DNA of 64,000 nucleotides from Saccharum officinarum. Lineage: Eukaryota; Streptophyta; Magnoliopsida; Poales; Poaceae. The notes below the pieces were generated by a model. The model saw only the letters and a program-made list of their open reading frames with translations, was not told the DNA's origin and did not search any database. Location: positions 77,789,172 through 77,853,171 of the forward strand of contig CM036158.1 in NCBI GenBank assembly GCA_020631735.1, read 5' to 3'. Below, piece by piece: positions 60,540-64,000 of the stretch (positions within the stretch are counted from its first letter, which is position 1; each line of letters starts with the position of its first letter). The position numbers and the translations under genes are program-made.

Positions 60540-63500
60540 TGTAACACCTCAGGTGTTTAGCTCCTTAATTGCATTGCAATTGCATAAGCATAAGCATGCA
60601 TCATCCATGTTATTTTATGTGGTTGCAACAAATGTGATTGTTTTTAAAATTTTGGTTTGGCTCACATCATGTGACACTAGAGAGTTGGTGTAACTAAAGG
60701 GTAGAGTAGCCAATTATATCTCACAACACCTTAGTTATACTTAGGGTCACTAATGGAGCAAGGTTCATGTTGACCAAAATCACCAAAATGCCCTCCAATG
60801 TGTAGTTGACCAGCATTTAGCCCTAGGATGCTCTAGTTTGACCATTTAAAAAGTCTAGCTTAGAGACCTTGTATGGAGGAGCACCCTTAAGCAAAGTTGT
60901 AGGGAATTTTATGGGGAACAAAAGTCTCAATATGACCATATCATGAAATTGACCAGAACATGCTCAAAAGTGGCCCATAAGTCAGCTAGAAGGGCTGCCT
61001 CAACACTTAGAATTTTTCTAAGTCTCCAAGTGTCCCTCCAGTTTTACTGTGACCTACTTTAGGAGCTTGTAGTTTGCGAACCAGGCCAAACCAGCTTCCA
61101 CTCATATTGACAAATTTGTAGTTCTTATGTAGCTCTACAACATTGCCAACACCACCCATGCCTGGTTCTCAATAGTTTAGGAGATATAGTGTCAAGAAGT
61201 TAGGGTTTCAGTCGACGTTTATCTCTGAAACTGCATTTCAGTTTCAAGGGGCACCACTTTGGAGTTTTATAGTTTCAAATCTGAGCCGAATTGGTTCTGG
61301 AGCCAATTAGCAAAGTTGTTAACCTCACAAAGCACTACAATTTTTGTATTATCACCTGCTCCTAACTCGAACCGGTTTGAGAGATAATTAGTGCCAAAAC
61401 TGCCCTATCAGTCGGTCTTTGGAGGCTCGGTTTCAGTCAACGAGCTCGAACACCACCATGTCGTGGCGCGCGGGCAGAAGAACGGCGACGCGTGGCGACC
61501 GAGCGCTGCCGTTCCCTCCACGTCGCGAGCCCGGGCGTGAGTTGAACACCGAGCGGCCACCTCCACCCCCTCACGCGCGCTCATTCTCTTCTCCCTTCCT
61601 CTCGCTCTGGCAGGCTCACCAAGGCGGAAACCAGGACGCCATTGCCGCCGTAGCCATCTCCGAGCTCGCGCACTCACCACCGCTCACCGAACCACGTCCA
61701 TCCCTCCGCCTCCCCGTCCTACACCTCCTCGACCCATCGGTAGGTTGGATTGAGCCCAAGGTGAGCCGCATTGCCGTTTCCGCCCGCTCACCGAAGCTCA
61801 CCGGAGCTCCGCCATGTGCGGGTCACCGTGGTCAGCACCACACAGTAGTTCTCCGTCTGCCTTCACCCACGTTTCCCCCTCCCTGTCACGTGTAGATACT
61901 AGGATGAAGATGTTACCGCCAGTATCGGGACAGCCATGACGGAACGAGACCGTGCACGGCCGCGCCATGGCCGTCGGCCAGGTGCTCACGCGGTCAAGCG
62001 GTTCCGCTCCACCCCCGTCTGTGGGAGTGATCTCGTTAGGTCCGCTAGGAGTCCAGGAAGGTGATGCGCCCTTCGGTAGGTCGTGCGACGGCCGGGACTC
62101 GCCGGCGTACCGCCAGGCACCGCGGCCGTCCGCCATTGCCATCGGTCTGGGTGCGGTGGTGCATCAACTTTGGAGAAAAGTGGTAGCCTCGGTGCGGTTG
62201 GGTTTGGGCAAGACGCCGGTGCACTTGGATCGGTCGGAGGAGCCACCGGCGGCGAGGAATTGCTCGTCGGAGCTCACTGCCGCCGCATCCCTGTTCCCTT
62301 TCACCGACACGCGGGGGCCACCTGTCTGTGCCGCGCGCGGGCGGGAGCCCGAGCGGGCCGCGCGCGCGTGTTTTGGGCCGCGTCGGCTTTGCAGGCCGGC
62401 CCGGTAGCAGGGTTTTAGATTTAGTTTTTGTTTTCCTTTTTATATTTTACCACAAATTTTGGGTAAGATTTAGGAAATGTAGATCTAGGGTTTTACTTGC
62501 TCAAAAATTATGAGATAAATTTTGTTAGGATCTACAGGGTGTGTAGCATTTTAGAAAAATATGAATTGGTTATGTGATGTTTAGTTTCTAGGAGATTTAA
62601 ATAGGTTTTTGAAATGTGTTTTAGATTGTATGCAAACTTGTTTAAATCATATCTTGTGTTTCAGTGTTCCAAAAATTATGAAATTTGGTGGGTAGGCTAA
62701 TTTATACTTGCTCTAGCTTTGGTAAAAATTTGGGCAGTAGTGCTTAAGTACTTTTCAAGTTATAATGCTATCTTGTCATTTTAGGGAATACTTGAATGAA
62801 ATTTTGTAATTTTTCTACATGTGCAATGTTCTTATAAATTTTTGGAGAATGTCTTGGTACCATAAAGTGTCTAAGAAAAATATGAAATCTATTGTTTGAT
62901 ACTTTTCAATATGATTTGTTAATTATACAAAAATCAGCCTTTTGGGCTTGTGAATTTTGTTTAGGGAGTTTCTGTAAATAATTTTAGTTCAAATTTTTAC
63001 AGTGATCTCTTTTTGGTTCATAGAGTCTCCTGTAATTTTTGTAGAATTTTAGGAGCAGTTTACGTATATGTTTAAAATTCTACTTAATTACTTAAGTAAA
63101 TTAAGAAATGAGTATAAATAAATATTTTAGGTAGGCAAACCTTACTTTCTGGTGTTTTTGTGACCTATGTGAACTTGTGGTAACATTAGTTTGGTCTTAT
63201 GGGATGTTTGCCACATAAATAAATATTTAATCTTTGCAATTCTAGGTTTTCTGGACAGCTGGTAGTATTTTTGGGTTTGACCTTTGATAAAGGTGTTTGC
63301 TGGAAAACTTGTGAATATCAAATTTGTAGTAAAGTTGATAAACTAGCTGGTGTCAAAATTTGGGAGCATTTGGCTTAATAGTTTGGGAGTTATTGCTGTT
63401 TAAAGTGACAGTCCAGAATTTAGCTACTCTCTGTTTAGAGAGGACAGATTCTGGAACTTGGGAAATCCGACATGGAAAACTTAGGAATTATGGGTTGAGG

Positions 63501-64000
63501 TCTGAAAATGATTTGTAGTGCATTTCTTAAGCTTTTCAGATTGTCTTAGATCATATCTATTGGAGTTAGGAATCTTCAGTTATGTTAGAATCTTTGAGCT
63601 GCTGTCTAGAATGTCTTACTGTGGTAACCTAAGTAATATTACTCTTGTGTTGTTAGGTGTTAGGGCCTTAACCGAAGAACAGCTGTATCTTAGGTTGAGT
63701 AGCTTAGGTAAGTACTTCTCCACCGGAGAAGAGATTTGCACGTACTGATAAAGTGACTTGATTAGAGTATTTTTTATTTCTGAAATGCATTTCATTCCGA
63801 GCATGTTGCACCTTTATGCATCCATGATATTTATTGTGCATTCATGCAATAGGTGTACCGGAGGGGGTAACGCTCCTCGAATTCGAGCAAGAGATTCTGG
63901 AGGAAGTCCAGGACCAGCCGGAGCAGCTAGAGGAACCAACCGGCGACGAAGCTCCTGCCGAAGATCTACCTGAGTGTCCTGACCACCGGCCCTCGACCTT
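60540..64000 (+). mobile_element. Start of a long gypsy-like LTR, truncated by the window edge
   Basis: It begins TGTAACACCTCAGGTGTTTAG three bases upstream of the MCA-gene start codon. It contains a GC-rich block (61430-62410) followed by AT-rich sequence, and near its visible end an acidic open stretch after an AG (63853 onward, EFEQEILEEVQDQPEQLEEP). The TGTAACACC start, size and layout fit the long LTRs of Tekay/Del-like elements. The other end and the target duplication lie outside the window, so this is inferred from one end only. Confidence 0.6.

Noticed and set aside
61408..62420. Multiple Arg/Pro-rich frames
   Set aside because: GC-rich part of the terminal LTR; no family features and heavy overlap between frames.

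Overview
This window is plant nuclear DNA, almost certainly from a grass (Poaceae), probably a panicoid or andropogonoid species. The evidence is the GC-rich first exons, the abundant grass-type MITEs, Helitrons, copia and Tekay/Del-like gypsy elements with long LTRs, and the iMet-type primer binding sites (TGGTATCAGAGC-like). Genus is not determined. Three host genes are supported, and transposable elements fill most of the rest.

Layout. 1-4400: an intact minus-strand gene for a PHLOEM PROTEIN 2-LIKE A10-type protein (2077-3189). A decayed tandem copy of its 3' end lies at 1-838, and a hAT-like element sits just upstream of its start. 4400-9420: no gene; five MITEs and one longer DNA element of about 1 kb. 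9420-42565: one host gene on the plus strand, reconstructed here as 12 phase-compatible exons (413 codons with stop). It is the plant member of the KIAA0930/DUF2045 family. Its 1.24 kb of coding sequence is spread over 32.7 kb because the introns hold a TRIM-like element (12208-13795), a copia element (14052-19860), a copia element (22370-33004) with a second copia nested in its reverse transcriptase (26974-31844), and a non-autonomous gypsy-type LARD with 2.6 kb LTRs (33950-41104). Exon 6 is split by a 5'-truncated RTE-type LINE (20864-21708) with a 12-bp target duplication.

42805-46710: two small non-autonomous Helitrons whose 3' ends face each other 8 bp apart. 46711-49317: low-information DNA with GA and TA microsatellites and a copia fragment. 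49318-60536: a minus-strand gene reconstructed as six exons. It joins an N-terminal MCA-type helical domain to a C-terminal receptor-kinase-like domain whose HRD motif reads HGN, so it is a predicted pseudokinase. Its large intron carries a CACTA-like element with a captured ribosomal protein eL42 (L36a/L44) fragment and a 4.5 kb solo LTR. The kinase exon has a one-base frameshift. A further gypsy-like LTR begins 3 bp upstream of the ATG at 60540 and runs out of the window.

The host genes are unrelated in function. What ties the window together is recent transposon activity: several LTR pairs are nearly or fully identical by eye, and insertions hit an exon, a promoter and a 5' UTR. No tRNA, rRNA, CRISPR or bacterial operon structure was seen. 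All identities were judged by eye and no database search was possible.
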